DNA from: an uncultured Megasphaera sp. | GTDB taxonomy: Bacteria > Bacillota > Negativicutes > Veillonellales > Megasphaeraceae | NCBI GenBank assembly: GCA_900540735.1 | Contig: UQHB01000036.1 | Location: 1 to 29,148, forward strand | Length of the DNA stretch: 29,148 bases | Direction: 5' to 3' | In this document: positions 21,770 to 29,148 of the stretch, one piece after another | How the letters are laid out: every line of letters starts with the position of its first letter | Position numbering within the stretch: the first letter of the stretch is position 1 | The notes under the pieces: model-generated | The model's input: only the letters and a program-made list of their open reading frames with translations | Database searches by the model: none | What the model was told of the DNA's origin: nothing | Program-made: the position numbers and the translations under genes

Positions 21770-22891
21770 TTATTTATGTTTTTTCGTGAGCGTAAAGGCA
21801 CTCAACGCCGCTGCAATAGGCGCGGTCAAGATGACGCCGAAACTTGCGGCAAAGCCTTTCATGATTTCAATGCCAATAGCATTGGAGTTAATGAGCTGCA
21901 AATACGGCAAATCATAGGCATAATCGAGAACCCACACGCCGAGGGAGCCGCCGAAGAAAGCTAGAATCAACGTCGTCGACATAGTTCCCATGACATCACG
22001 ACCGACGTTCATGCCGGCTTTAAAGAGGTCTTTCCGGGAAATATTCGGTTTATGCCGTTCAATTTCGGCACAAGCCGACGTAATATCCATAGCAATATCC
22101 ATGACGGCACCGAGACTAGCAAAGAGAATGCCAGCAAAGAGGATTTGCCCGACATCAATCATCGTATTCTGGGCGACGAAGATAAGGTTTTCAATATTCG
22201 AGACGTTATAGCCGGAAAGATTGACGGCGTGGCCGAAGATGATACCCGCAATCGCGGCGATGACGATGCCCCCTAAGGTGGCCGCAAAGGCCCGGAGGGA
22301 TTTGACTGTCCAGCCGTTAATGAGGTACATCGTCGCAGCAAGGACGATGGCTGACGTAATGACAGCAGCGAGGACTGGCGACATACCGCGGAAAATCATG
22401 GGGAAAAAGAGGAATAAGAAGCAAATAAACGTAAAGACCAAGGCGATTGCCGATTTCAGGCCTTTTTTACCGCCAATGATGCTGAGGAGCACGAGGAAGG
22501 CGGCGATGTAAAGATAAATAGGCCATTGTCTATCGACGTTATAAACCGTCTGGAGTTGGAGCTGGCCAACGACACTAGAAATGACGATGACCCGCATGCC
22601 CGGATAGGTTACAGTACCAAAGAGAAGACCGTTCGGGCAATTTGCCTGAACGATCTCCCCTGCATGGTCGCCGCTCGTGAGCCGAACCGTAACGATTTGA
22701 TCCCCTACGCGGCTGCCATTTTCCTGTAAGTTATCCTTGACGATTTCTACTACCTGGCCTGTGACGAAGGTCCTGCCGTCGGTATTCACGAGCTGGGGCT
22801 TATCCACTTGGTTATACGCCTTGAGGAAAAAGCCGCCGGCTACGAGGAAGACGATGATGACGACGAGACGAAACCATTTAGTGTGTATCAT
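21770..22891 (-). CDS. YibE/F family membrane protein
   Basis: A 373-residue protein. It has one N-terminal membrane segment (about 8-25) and an extracytoplasmic beta-rich region (about 40-115, with 'TVRLTSGDHAGE'). About seven hydrophobic helices follow. The family-typical segment 'GAVMDIAMDITSA' and 'GRDVMGTMSTTLILAFFGGSL' (in parts) lie in the last third. YibE/F proteins are of unknown function and are thought to be permease-like. An AAGGAAG site is about 12 bases before the ATG. It is separated by only about 30 bases from the phosphatase gene on the same strand and may be co-transcribed with it. If so, it may serve the exported-phosphatase module, which is speculative. Confidence 0.87.
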   Translation of the reverse strand: MIHTKWFRLVVIIVFLVAGGFFLKAYNQVDKPQLVNTDGRTFVTGQVVEIVKDNLQENGSRVGDQIVTVRLTSGDHAGEIVQANCPNGLLFGTVTYPGMRVIVISSVVGQLQLQTVYNVDRQWPIYLYIAAFLVLLSIIGGKKGLKSAIALVFTFICFLFLFFPMIFRGMSPVLAAVITSAIVLAATMYLINGWTVKSLRAFAATLGGIVIAAIAGIIFGHAVNLSGYNVSNIENLIFVAQNTMIDVGQILFAGILFASLGAVMDIAMDITSACAEIERHKPNISRKDLFKAGMNVGRDVMGTMSTTLILAFFGGSLGVWVLDYAYDLPYLQLINSNAIGIEIMKGFAASFGVILTAPIAAALSAFTLTKKHK

Positions 22892-22921
22892 ACGTAGGAT
22901 ACTCTTCCTTTATGTTATTAT

Positions 22922-24487
22922 TTAGTCTTTAACAATGCTGTAAGACTGGTCAATCGGTGTACCTGTTGCGACATCATAGGTCGTCATGGAGAAGGTATTG
23001 CCTTTGATGGAAACGACAGAGTATGTCGGGCGCCATGTCTGGCTGCGGTATGCGACGTAGTCTTGTTTCTGCGGAATGAGGTTGTAGAATTTAGAACCTG
23101 TAGCCGAGTTAGAAGTCATGTAGAAGACACCTTTGGGATTGTGGAGGACGCCTTGCTGCATATCAGCAATAGTGTAGCAAAGGTTCTGCGATTCGTATGT
23201 GTCTTTGAATTCTTTATTCTTCAAGGCTGCACTTAAGAGGTTATGAGCCTGTCCTTGCTGGCCTTTAACTTTGTATTCATCGAAGGTTGCATGGTCTTTT
23301 TCATCACTGCTCAGCTGATATGTACGAGCGTACGTGTGGTCATGGCCTTGGAGGACAACGTCGATTTTATTGCGGTCATAAATCGGTGTGAGCTGCGTCC
23401 GCATCAAGATGCCATCAGAATCAGAGTGGTCAAGACCAGAACCGTAAATGTCTTGGTGCATGACGACGATACGCCATTTCGTATCTGGATGGGCTTTAAT
23501 AGCTTTTTGAATCAATGCTTCATGGTCTGCAGCGTTGTAGTTGTTAGCGTTGATGACGATGAAGAGTGCATTGCCGTAGGTGTAGAAGTAGCCGTGACCT
23601 GCTTTGGTCGGGTTCTGTTCTTCTGTGAACGGATTCGGTACGTTGAAGTGGTTCTGATAGCCAGCCGTCATGGAGTCATGGTTACCAATAGCGGAAGCTT
23701 CCGGTAAGTTACGGAAAGCAGCAGCGGAAAGATAGCCAGCGTATTCATATTCTTGTTCCTGAATCTTTTCAGGAGCACCGCTTTCAGCCGGTTCGTTAAT
23801 CTGGTCGCCAGGAGATACCATGAAGTCGATTTCCGGATGCTGCGATAAAGCGGCATTCAACGTCTTGTTCCAGTTGTACGAATCGTTACGAGCCGCGATT
23901 TCAGCGTCTTGTTTTTCGCCGGCTTCAGATGGTGTCTGGCCTTTCGATGCGCCGATTTGCGGATCCCCTACGTACATGAAGGAGAAATTATCAGGGTCGC
24001 CCGTCTTGATTTCATGGGCATCCTGCCATTTACCGTTGAGTTTGACTTGGTAATAGTATTTGGAGTTTTTCTGTAAGCCGTCGATAGTGACTTTATTGGA
24101 ATAATACTGCGTGCCGCCGATGACCGTGCCTGTTTCGACAGTGCCTTTAAAGGTCTTTGCGCCTTTCATATCTTTATTGTCAGCAACGCGAACTTCTGAT
24201 TTACCGGCTTTATCTTTCGATAACCAGCCAAAGTTCAGTTTCGAAAAGTCTGCGCCAGGAGCAATGGAAACGGCTTCGTAATTAGTCTTTGTGTTATCCC
24301 AATTAGCTTTCCATTGATTCCAGTCCGTTTGGTCGGACACGCTGGTCTTCGTCGTGACTTGCGGCGTAAGAGAAGCGTCATTCCAATGTTCTGTAGCAGC
24401 ATAAACACCAGCCGATGCCATGCAGAGGACAGCAGCAACGTAAGCTGCGACCATTTTTTTACTTTTCTTCACTTGAAAGTGAAACAT
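22922..24487 (-). CDS. Secreted purple-acid-phosphatase-like metallophosphoesterase
   Basis: A 521-residue exported phosphoesterase. The start at ATG 24485-24487 gives a Lys-rich N-region, a hydrophobic core and likely Sec cleavage after 'SAGVYA'. A fibronectin-III-like domain typical of purple acid phosphatases covers roughly residues 60-160. The calcineurin-type metal site follows: 'VGDPQIG' near 172, 'SPGDQIN', 'IGNHDS' near 269, 'VMHQDIYG', and 'QGHDHTYAR' near 381. It should release phosphate from organic phosphates outside the membrane. AGGAG lies 11 bases before the ATG. Upstream is a TTGACA -35 box flanked by repeated TTTACGAA sequences resembling those before the phosphate transporter. 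The neighbour HD-domain protein is also exported. Confidence 0.9.
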   Translation of the reverse strand: MFHFQVKKSKKMVAAYVAAVLCMASAGVYAATEHWNDASLTPQVTTKTSVSDQTDWNQWKANWDNTKTNYEAVSIAPGADFSKLNFGWLSKDKAGKSEVRVADNKDMKGAKTFKGTVETGTVIGGTQYYSNKVTIDGLQKNSKYYYQVKLNGKWQDAHEIKTGDPDNFSFMYVGDPQIGASKGQTPSEAGEKQDAEIAARNDSYNWNKTLNAALSQHPEIDFMVSPGDQINEPAESGAPEKIQEQEYEYAGYLSAAAFRNLPEASAIGNHDSMTAGYQNHFNVPNPFTEEQNPTKAGHGYFYTYGNALFIVINANNYNAADHEALIQKAIKAHPDTKWRIVVMHQDIYGSGLDHSDSDGILMRTQLTPIYDRNKIDVVLQGHDHTYARTYQLSSDEKDHATFDEYKVKGQQGQAHNLLSAALKNKEFKDTYESQNLCYTIADMQQGVLHNPKGVFYMTSNSATGSKFYNLIPQKQDYVAYRSQTWRPTYSVVSIKGNTFSMTTYDVATGTPIDQSYSIVKD

Positions 24488-24558
24488 TGTTACAACATCT
24501 CCTAATCTTTTTCTCAATTCAATCTGGTACTAAGAATACGACCTCTTTGTAAGGATAA

Positions 24559-24587
24559 TTCGTAAATCTTGTCAAAACTTCGTAAAT
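24559..24587 (-). promoter_or_regulatory. Phosphatase promoter region with repeated TTTACGAA sites
   Basis: On the minus strand ATTTACGAA occurs twice, 20 bases apart (24559-24567 and 24579-24587), with TTGACA (24570-24575) between them. A weak -10 (TACAAA) lies 18 bases further. TTTACGAAGT followed by TTGACA differs at two positions from TTTACGAAGTCTTTACA at the pit promoter. Shared control by a phosphate regulator is suggested. Confidence 0.45.
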
Positions 24588-24606
24588 TATGAAACCAGTT
24601 GAGAAT

Positions 24607-25776
24607 TTATTTCAAGATAATTTTTTCGACTGCTTTTACAGCTAAATCAAAGCCATTCGGTTCTGCTTCAAGCATGTTGAGATACATGAAAGATAACTGG
24701 GAACCGACGTAGTTGCGGAATTGATTGAATTTAGCCCCTTTCAAATCGCTTTCGCTCATGCCGTATTTCTGGTAGGCAATTTTCTGTAAGAGTTTAATCG
24801 ATTTCTGCGAAGCTGGAGATGTTAAGACCCAATCGTGGTCGCCTAAGTGAACGATGTAGCCTTCTTGATGATGCGGCGAAGGAAGACCGGTGCCGGCATT
24901 GTCTAAGACGCCTAATTGTACGGGGTCTTTGCCAACCATAATGGCAGCAGCTTTGAGCCAGCCGACGACATCCGCTTCGTCTTTCTTCGAAGTCGGGGCA
25001 CCGTGTGCGCAAGCTTGAGCAACGATTTCTTCTGCCGGAAGGCCGCGGTACATCGATTCTGCAATGGAAATGACGTGATGTGCCCCTTGCCCGGCAATAG
25101 TCCATTCTTTTAAGGACGAACCATCTTCTTGCCACTGGAAGACGAAGGGTTTCTGGTTGTCGTGAAGAGCCTGGCCTGCAACGGCAATATCGTAATTGAC
25201 ATTGTACAAGAAGACATCTTGGTAGGTCTGACAGATAGCGCGCGTAATATGTAAGTTCGAGCTAACATGCGTGCAAAGACCGCCTGGATACGGATGATGG
25301 CTCATGTAGCCGCTGCCCGGAGCCGTTTTAAATTCCTGTACTTTGCCAGTGAAAGGCGGTAAAATATGGGCTTCGTCAATTTTCGATGTGTCAATGAGGC
25401 CGACTGCAGAAAGCTGTGCGTATAAACGCTGGCGAGTTGCTTCAGTCGTATATTCTTGCATAAATGTCGGTACTGGATTTTTGATTAAATCCATCGTGGC
25501 TTTGCGGAGCGATGCGTCTTTAATCGTATTGACCGATTCGATGACGTAATCGAGACCGCGTTGAATGAGAGCCGAGTCGTTAGCCGATTCAATCGCATCC
25601 TTTGGAATCGCATTGTACGCTACAGGCCGTAACGTCCGTTTCGTCGTCGTGTCGAGGTCACGGGCAAAAGATAAGCCCGGCATAGAAAATAAGGTTGCGC
25701 CTAAGGCCGAGCCAGCAGCTAATTTCAAAAAGCCGCGCCGTGTCATTTCCATACCATGTTCAGTCGTTGTATTCAT
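24607..25776 (-). CDS. Tat-exported HD-domain phosphohydrolase-like protein
   Basis: A 389-residue protein with a clear twin-arginine signal: 'TRRGFLK' at residues 11-17, a hydrophobic stretch and probable cleavage after 'GLSFA'. The mature part carries an HD-superfamily pattern: 'HHPYPGGLCTH' near residue 158, 'LHDNQKP' near 205, 'GAHHVIS' near 232 and 'ACAHG' later. This resembles the YhaM-like 'GGL..H ... HD ... H' arrangement. HD enzymes usually act in the cytoplasm on nucleotides or RNA; export through Tat implies cofactor or metal loading before transport. GGAGGAGG is seven bases before ATG 25774-25776. The tatA-tatC genes lie divergently next door, as with phoD and tatAd-tatCd in Bacillus. 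The substrate is unknown. Confidence 0.87.
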   Translation of the reverse strand: MNTTTEHGMEMTRRGFLKLAAGSALGATLFSMPGLSFARDLDTTTKRTLRPVAYNAIPKDAIESANDSALIQRGLDYVIESVNTIKDASLRKATMDLIKNPVPTFMQEYTTEATRQRLYAQLSAVGLIDTSKIDEAHILPPFTGKVQEFKTAPGSGYMSHHPYPGGLCTHVSSNLHITRAICQTYQDVFLYNVNYDIAVAGQALHDNQKPFVFQWQEDGSSLKEWTIAGQGAHHVISIAESMYRGLPAEEIVAQACAHGAPTSKKDEADVVGWLKAAAIMVGKDPVQLGVLDNAGTGLPSPHHQEGYIVHLGDHDWVLTSPASQKSIKLLQKIAYQKYGMSESDLKGAKFNQFRNYVGSQLSFMYLNMLEAEPNGFDLAVKAVEKIILK

Positions 25777-25881
25777 AAGTCTTTCCTCCTCCATAGGCTT
25801 CGGTTGGGAAGCCGAACTATATGTAAAAGCTATGCAAAGTTTACGAGTCACGTATATCAATACCGTAAAGGTTATGAAAAT

Positions 25882-25929
25882 AAATTGTAAATTTAAATTT
25901 TATGCCGTAAAAATTTAAATTTACAATTT
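25882..25929. repeat. Perfect 20-bp inverted repeat between the HD gene and tatA
   Basis: Arms 25882-25901 and 25910-25929 are exact reverse complements around the 8-base loop ATGCCGTA. Each arm contains the palindrome AAATTTAAATTT. It lies in the 235-base divergent region, close to the middle, and could be an operator for both directions or a cruciform or terminator-like element. I see no strong sigma-70 promoter for tatA. Confidence 0.9.
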
Positions 25930-26011
25930 TTACTACAAGGCATTTACATTTTTTATACAAAGAGCTTTTAGACTATGAGCTAATGTAATTGTACAAAAGG
26001 AGGAATTTCTC

Positions 26012-26233
26012 ATGTTTGGATTAGGAGTACCTGAATTAGTATTAATTTTAATCATTGGCCTCGTCGTCTTTGGGCCTGGTAAATTACCGCAAATCGGCAA
26101 CGCTCTCGGCAAAAGCATGCATGAATTCAAAGATGCTGTAAACGGTATTGACGATGCAAAGGATACGGTAAAAGATACAGTAAAAGACGCTAAAGAAGCA
26201 GTCAAACCAGCTACAGCGAAAGAAAGTAAATAA
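26012..26233 (+). CDS. tatA: Sec-independent translocase subunit TatA
   Basis: A 73-residue protein with the TatA layout: short N-terminus, one membrane helix (about residues 8-21), the 'FGPGKLPQIG' hinge and an amphipathic helix 'LGKSMHEFKDA'. A charged tail follows, containing a DTVKD repeat. It forms the pore of the twin-arginine export system. AAAGGAGG precedes the ATG. It lies 11 bases before tatC. No TatB is present, so this is a minimal TatAC system of Gram-positive type. Confidence 0.96.
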   Translation: MFGLGVPELVLILIIGLVVFGPGKLPQIGNALGKSMHEFKDAVNGIDDAKDTVKDTVKDAKEAVKPATAKESK

Positions 26234-26244
26234 GGATTTGGCCT

Positions 26245-26967
26245 ATGAATACCTTGTCTGTCCATCATGATGATGCCGCGACGATGACCGTGACGGGCCA
26301 TTTGACAGAACTGCGCAAGCGCTTGATTATCGCCATCATCGCCACGGCTATTGGCATGGCTGTGAGTGATTATTTTCTCGACGAAATCATGTATTTTCTC
26401 ACTGCACCGGCAGGAAAACTCTATTTCATCAAACCAGCAGAAGCGTTTTTCATTTACTTCAAAGTCTGTCTTACTGCTGGCGCTATCATCGCCTCGCCTG
26501 TCCTCTTTTATGAGTTTTGGGCCTTTTTAGTGCCTGCCTTTACGAGCCATGAAAAGAAAGTGCTCGCCGCCCTCGTACCGTCATCACTTATCCTCTTTCT
26601 TATCGGCATTGCCTTTGCTTTTGGCTTAGTCTTGCCGAAAGGGCTCGGATTTTTCATGTCCTTTACGAGTGAAACCGTACAGCCCATGATTACCATGGAA
26701 AGCTACTTAGATTTCGTGCTTATGCTAGTCTTGCCTTTTGGCTTTATTTTTAACTTGCCGCTCCTCTTACTCGTCCTGGCGAAAGCAGACCTGATTACCT
26801 CAGCAATGCTGCGTAAAAAAAGGAAATTCGTCATTTTCTTCTCCTTCATCGCAGCAGCTGTGATTACGCCTACGACGGATATGGTCACGCAATGTTTGCT
26901 CGCCGTGCCTATGATTGGCCTCTATGAAATCAGCCGCATCATCATTCAGTATGTCCTCAAAAAATAG
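26245..26967 (+). CDS. tatC: Sec-independent translocase subunit TatC
   Basis: A 240-residue protein with six membrane helices that recognises twin-arginine signals. The family signature 'HLTELRKRL' at the N-terminus, 'SPVLFYEFWAFLVPAFTSHEKK' in parts, the conserved 'MESYLDFV' and 'VITPTTDMVTQ' are present. It is co-transcribed with tatA and ends in a terminator. The divergent Tat substrate next door suggests a dedicated pair, although this may be the cell's only Tat system. Confidence 0.97.
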   Translation: MNTLSVHHDDAATMTVTGHLTELRKRLIIAIIATAIGMAVSDYFLDEIMYFLTAPAGKLYFIKPAEAFFIYFKVCLTAGAIIASPVLFYEFWAFLVPAFTSHEKKVLAALVPSSLILFLIGIAFAFGLVLPKGLGFFMSFTSETVQPMITMESYLDFVLMLVLPFGFIFNLPLLLLVLAKADLITSAMLRKKRKFVIFFSFIAAAVITPTTDMVTQCLLAVPMIGLYEISRIIIQYVLKK

Positions 26968-26973
26968 CATACA

Positions 26974-27014
26974 AAAACCTCGCCAACACATCGTGCTGAC
27001 GAGGTTATTTTTTT
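26974..27014. terminator. Bidirectional terminator after tatC
   Basis: AACCTCG (26976-26982) pairs with CGAGGTT (27000-27006), with an inner stem (caacac/gtgctg). Seven Ts follow on the plus strand and Ts on the minus strand, so it serves tatC and the MFS gene. Confidence 0.88.
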
Positions 27015-27018
27015 GCAT

Positions 27019-28022
27019 CTATTTATACGGATCTAAGACGTAGACAATGATAGCCAGAGGAATCGTCACCAGTAGGACCGGATAAAACCAAGTAAGTGGC
27101 ACATGACCATAAATAAATCCGCCTAAGGTCGGGCCTAAGGCCATGCCCAAATCGAGGCCGACGTAAAAAGTACTATTCGCAAGACCCCGTTTCCCGAAGG
27201 CAACCCGTTTAATCGCTTCCGCTTGGCATACGGAGTAAATAATGCCGTAACTCCCAACCATACCAAAGGCCCCAAGAGCTAAAAACCAGTTATTATCAAG
27301 CAGTGTCAATCCCGTAAGGCCGATAACCGAAGCTACAGCACTCATGGCGAGAAAGACCGAAAAGGGCCACGTATCAAAGAATTTTTTTAAGCCTAAGCGA
27401 AGGACAAATAAAATCCCTGCATATAACGGAAAGAATAGGCTAACTGTTACAGGTAGATGCAACGTTTCGACATAAGTCACTAAAAAAGACATATTGGCAC
27501 AATAGGGAATAGAAAACAGCATGACTAACAAGGCTAGCGGCAAGACATGGATATCGACGAGTTGGAAAGCTTTTTTCGGCGAAAGAGCCATAGCTAAGGC
27601 ATTCATCAGCCCATATAAGCCCATACCGGCACCAATCCTATTTTTCGGCAACATATCGGCCAGCCATGTCGACAGAGATACAGTGGCACACGCAAAGCCC
27701 AAGCCATTGACAATACGCGCCGCAAAGACGACCCATACGTATGGTGCAAGGCATAGCCAATATTCGCGGCAATGATGCAGGCCATGCCTAGCGATGACAA
27801 GGCATATTTACTAATGCGGTCCGCTACTTGCCCCACTATCGGGCGGCATCCTAAAGATACGAAATTCATCGTCCCAGCCAAAAGCCCCATTAACGCCGCT
27901 ACAGCTCCTAAATCTTCAGCAAATCCGGCAATAAGAGGCGTTACCATCATGCTGCTACCCATACAAAAGAAACTCGCCTCTAGCAAAAGCGGTATATCCC
28001 ATCGACTCTTTATATCCATCAT
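27019..28022 (-). pseudogene. MFS transporter gene with frameshift and apparent internal deletion
   Basis: The 5' part (28022 to about 27735) encodes about 96 residues of an MFS protein ('MMDIKSRWDIPLLLEASFF', 'CRPIVGQVADRISKYA'). The frame is then lost at a GGG run (CCC at 27732-27734 on the plus strand). The next frame continues the same protein ('VVFAARIVNGLGFA' onward) to the stop at 27019, so one missing base explains the break. Joined, the product would be about 333 residues, shorter than the usual 390-400. The segment 'LAMALSP' runs straight into 'KKAFQLVDIHVLP', where two membrane helices and the central loop would be expected, which implies an in-frame deletion. Drug or metabolite efflux is the family role; here the gene is probably dead. 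Confidence 0.85.
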
Positions 28023-28080
28023 CCTTTCCCCCTTGACGTTAGTATGCCTCTTTATTATACGCTAAACCTTTGGTTATACA

Positions 28081-28300
28081 AAAAAACAAAAACTCCTATT
28101 GCCTCCCGATAAGACAATAGAATTCTTCGTGGTAATGAGAGTTGATGGTTTATAGGAATCTTGATAGTCCGAGGACATATAATCAGCTATCAAGAATGGT
28201 AGCAACAGATAGGATAACAAGAATACTTCTCTTTGCTATCTACGAGTAGTATAGAACGGAAATATGAAGAACTTGTGAAGATTCTATGGAAAAGTATCTT
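28081..28300. other. Intergenic stretch with inverted repeats, no gene seen
   Basis: Between the MFS pseudogene and the queT promoter I find no coding frame with a ribosome binding site. The stretch holds CTTGATAG (28160-28167) inverted at 28187-28194, and a small CTATTG/CAATAG stem (28095-28100 with 28114-28119). It may be decayed sequence or an untranslated RNA. Confidence 0.5.
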
Positions 28301-28304
28301 AACT

Positions 28305-28333
28305 TTGGCAAAATATCAAAACTGTAGTATACT
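28305..28333 (+). promoter_or_regulatory. queT promoter
   Basis: TTGGCA (28305-28310) and TATACT (28328-28333) are 17 bases apart, a good sigma-70 type promoter giving a leader of about 104 bases. Confidence 0.8.
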
Positions 28334-28339
28334 ACTACC

Positions 28340-28443
28340 TGTCGGTCCGGCCTGAACCGGCCTATTCTACGGAATAGATTACCATCACTACGTACGCGAC
28401 TCGCACTCCTTGCGCGTGCCCTTTCAGGAAAGGAGAATGTTCT
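28340..28443 (+). promoter_or_regulatory. Structured queT leader, candidate riboswitch
   Basis: Hairpins are visible at 28344-28362 (GG.CCGG with CCGGCC) and 28362-28377 (CTATTC with GAATAG). CTCCTT (28406-28411) complements the Shine-Dalgarno AAGGAG (28430-28435), and CCTTT (28420-28424) can also pair with AAAGG (28429-28433). Such alternative hiding of the ribosome site is typical of translational riboswitches. queT genes are often under preQ1 control, but I do not recognise a known preQ1 class here. Confidence 0.5.
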
Positions 28444-28926
28444 ATGAATCACACCCGTTTTCTTATCATGAGCGCTGCCATTGCGGCACTCTACGCAGTC
28501 CTTACCATTGCCCTCGCGCCAATCTCGTATGGCCCTGTGCAAATCCGTCTCTCTGAAGCCATGACGCTCCTAGCCTTTGTCAATCGCAAATGGCTGCCTG
28601 GCCTCGTCCTCGGCTGCTTTATTGCGAACCTCGCCAGCCCCTTCGGGCCAATCGACATCATCGTCGGCACTATCGCTACTTTTGTAGCCCTTTGGCCCAT
28701 GCGCTATACCACAAACATGTGGCTTGCATCGCTCTTCCCGGCCATTGCCAACGGCGTCATCATTGCCGGTGAACTCCTCTATATCGCGGAAATCCCCATG
28801 GCAGCTTATGGCGCAACAGCCCTCTATATCGGTGCAGGCGAACTCGTAGCCGTAACCATTGTCGGGCAGATTATCATAAAATTGCTGCTAAAGAATCAAG
28901 TCGTAAAAGAATATTTGGAAAATTAA
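28444..28926 (+). CDS. queT: QueT family queuosine-precursor transporter (ECF S component)
   Basis: A 160-residue membrane protein with about five helices. The family-typical segment 'ISYGPVQIRLSEAMTLLAFV' near residues 28-47 and 'LGCFIANLASPFGPIDIIVGT', given in parts, mark the QueT/COG4708 family. These are substrate-binding components of energy-coupling-factor importers for preQ0, preQ1 or related bases, and they need a shared EcfA/EcfT module located elsewhere. AAAGGAG is seven bases upstream of the ATG. It is monocistronic, with its own promoter and terminator. Confidence 0.93.
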   Translation: MNHTRFLIMSAAIAALYAVLTIALAPISYGPVQIRLSEAMTLLAFVNRKWLPGLVLGCFIANLASPFGPIDIIVGTIATFVALWPMRYTTNMWLASLFPAIANGVIIAGELLYIAEIPMAAYGATALYIGAGELVAVTIVGQIIIKLLLKNQVVKEYLEN

Positions 28927-28941
28927 GGTATACACACGAAT

Positions 28942-28975
28942 CCCCTTTCTGCACGTATCGTAGAAAGGGGAATTT
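28942..28975 (+). terminator. queT terminator
   Basis: CCCCTTTCT (28942-28950) pairs with AGAAAGGGG (28962-28970), followed by AATTTTA, 16 bases after the queT stop. Confidence 0.85.
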
Positions 28976-29061
28976 TAATACATAATTATACAAATAAATT
29001 CGCAAACATTTTCCTTATCCTATTTTTCAAGGGACTTTTACACTTTTCACGCAAAAATAGA

Positions 29062-29089
29062 TTTCAAGGGGATAAATGTATGGTATAGT
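29062..29089 (+). promoter_or_regulatory. Possible promoter for a gene beyond the right edge
   Basis: TTTCAA (29062-29067), then an extended -10 TGGTATAGT (TATAGT at 29084-29089) with 16-base spacing. No start codon with a ribosome site follows before the window ends. A TTTCAAGGG-like direct repeat precedes and overlaps it. Confidence 0.45.
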
Positions 29090-29148
29090 AATAGATAGAT
29101 TGTAAAATAAAGTGCGACAACTAAAAAACTCACAGTAGATTTCGTGTA

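Noticed and set aside
28240..28542. A 100-codon minus-strand frame over the queT promoter and leader.
   Set aside because: Biased composition, no ribosome site, and it overlaps the strong queT promoter and start.
28976..29148. A GTGCGAC stretch near the right edge resembling a complementary stretch at 31-40, considered as an attachment-site pair.
   Set aside because: The match is only about 8 bases, there is no integrase in the window, and the content between is mostly core metabolism.

Overview
The window looks like a chromosomal segment of an anaerobic, low-to-mid GC Firmicute, most likely a member of the Negativicutes such as Megasphaera or a relative. This is inference from the gene set: a CggR-type glycolytic operon, a tmRNA with tag AKENNFALAA, a minimal TatA/TatC pair, a PiT/DUF47 phosphate uptake pair and an EutS/EutP-type microcompartment pair, with Shine-Dalgarno sites and promoters of Firmicute style. 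No 16S rRNA or other decisive marker is present.

Layout from left to right. (1) 23-3927, minus: dnaE (replicative polymerase), followed at once by a short BrxA/DUF1819-like gene that seems to lack its C-terminus. (2) 4009-4479: a four-cysteine Rrf2 regulator, then a long hairpin element and the pit/DUF47 phosphate uptake operon with a Pho-box-like promoter (4792-6551). (3) 6653-14819: a central glycolysis block, all minus. The unit gap2-cggR-gap1-pgk-tpiA is preceded by separately transcribed gpmI and gap3. Three GAPDH genes lie within about 6 kb; they differ at the catalytic loop and at the coenzyme-selecting residue. (4) 15040-16430: a YdcF membrane protein coupled to a C39-like protein. 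(5) 16672-17248: an unannotated 48-residue Cys-containing small protein and tmRNA.

(6) 17366-21759, plus: a compact accessory-looking operon with its own promoter and palindromic operator. It encodes an EutS/PduU-type shell protein, an EutP/PduV-like GTPase with a degenerate G4 motif, a glycerol-type aquaglyceroporin, a TPR-DUF4037 nucleotidyltransferase-like protein and a DUF4125 protein. A strong terminator sits directly in front of the TPR gene. No enzyme core and no hexameric shell gene are present, so this is the best candidate for an undescribed system. (7) 21770-22891: a YibE/F membrane protein. (8) 22922-26967: an exported phosphatase module, with a secreted purple-acid-phosphatase-like enzyme, a Tat-exported HD-domain protein and divergent tatA-tatC, separated by a perfect 20-bp inverted repeat. 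(9) 27019-28022: an MFS transporter gene broken by a frameshift and an apparent internal deletion. (10) 28305-28975: queT with a structured leader that can hide its ribosome binding site.

How the parts may connect: a sequence containing TACGAAGT recurs upstream of the phosphate-uptake operon (twice), the secreted phosphatase and the EutS operon. This hints at shared control, possibly by phosphate, but remains a hypothesis. Gene starts were revised where a good ribosome binding site pointed to an internal ATG.
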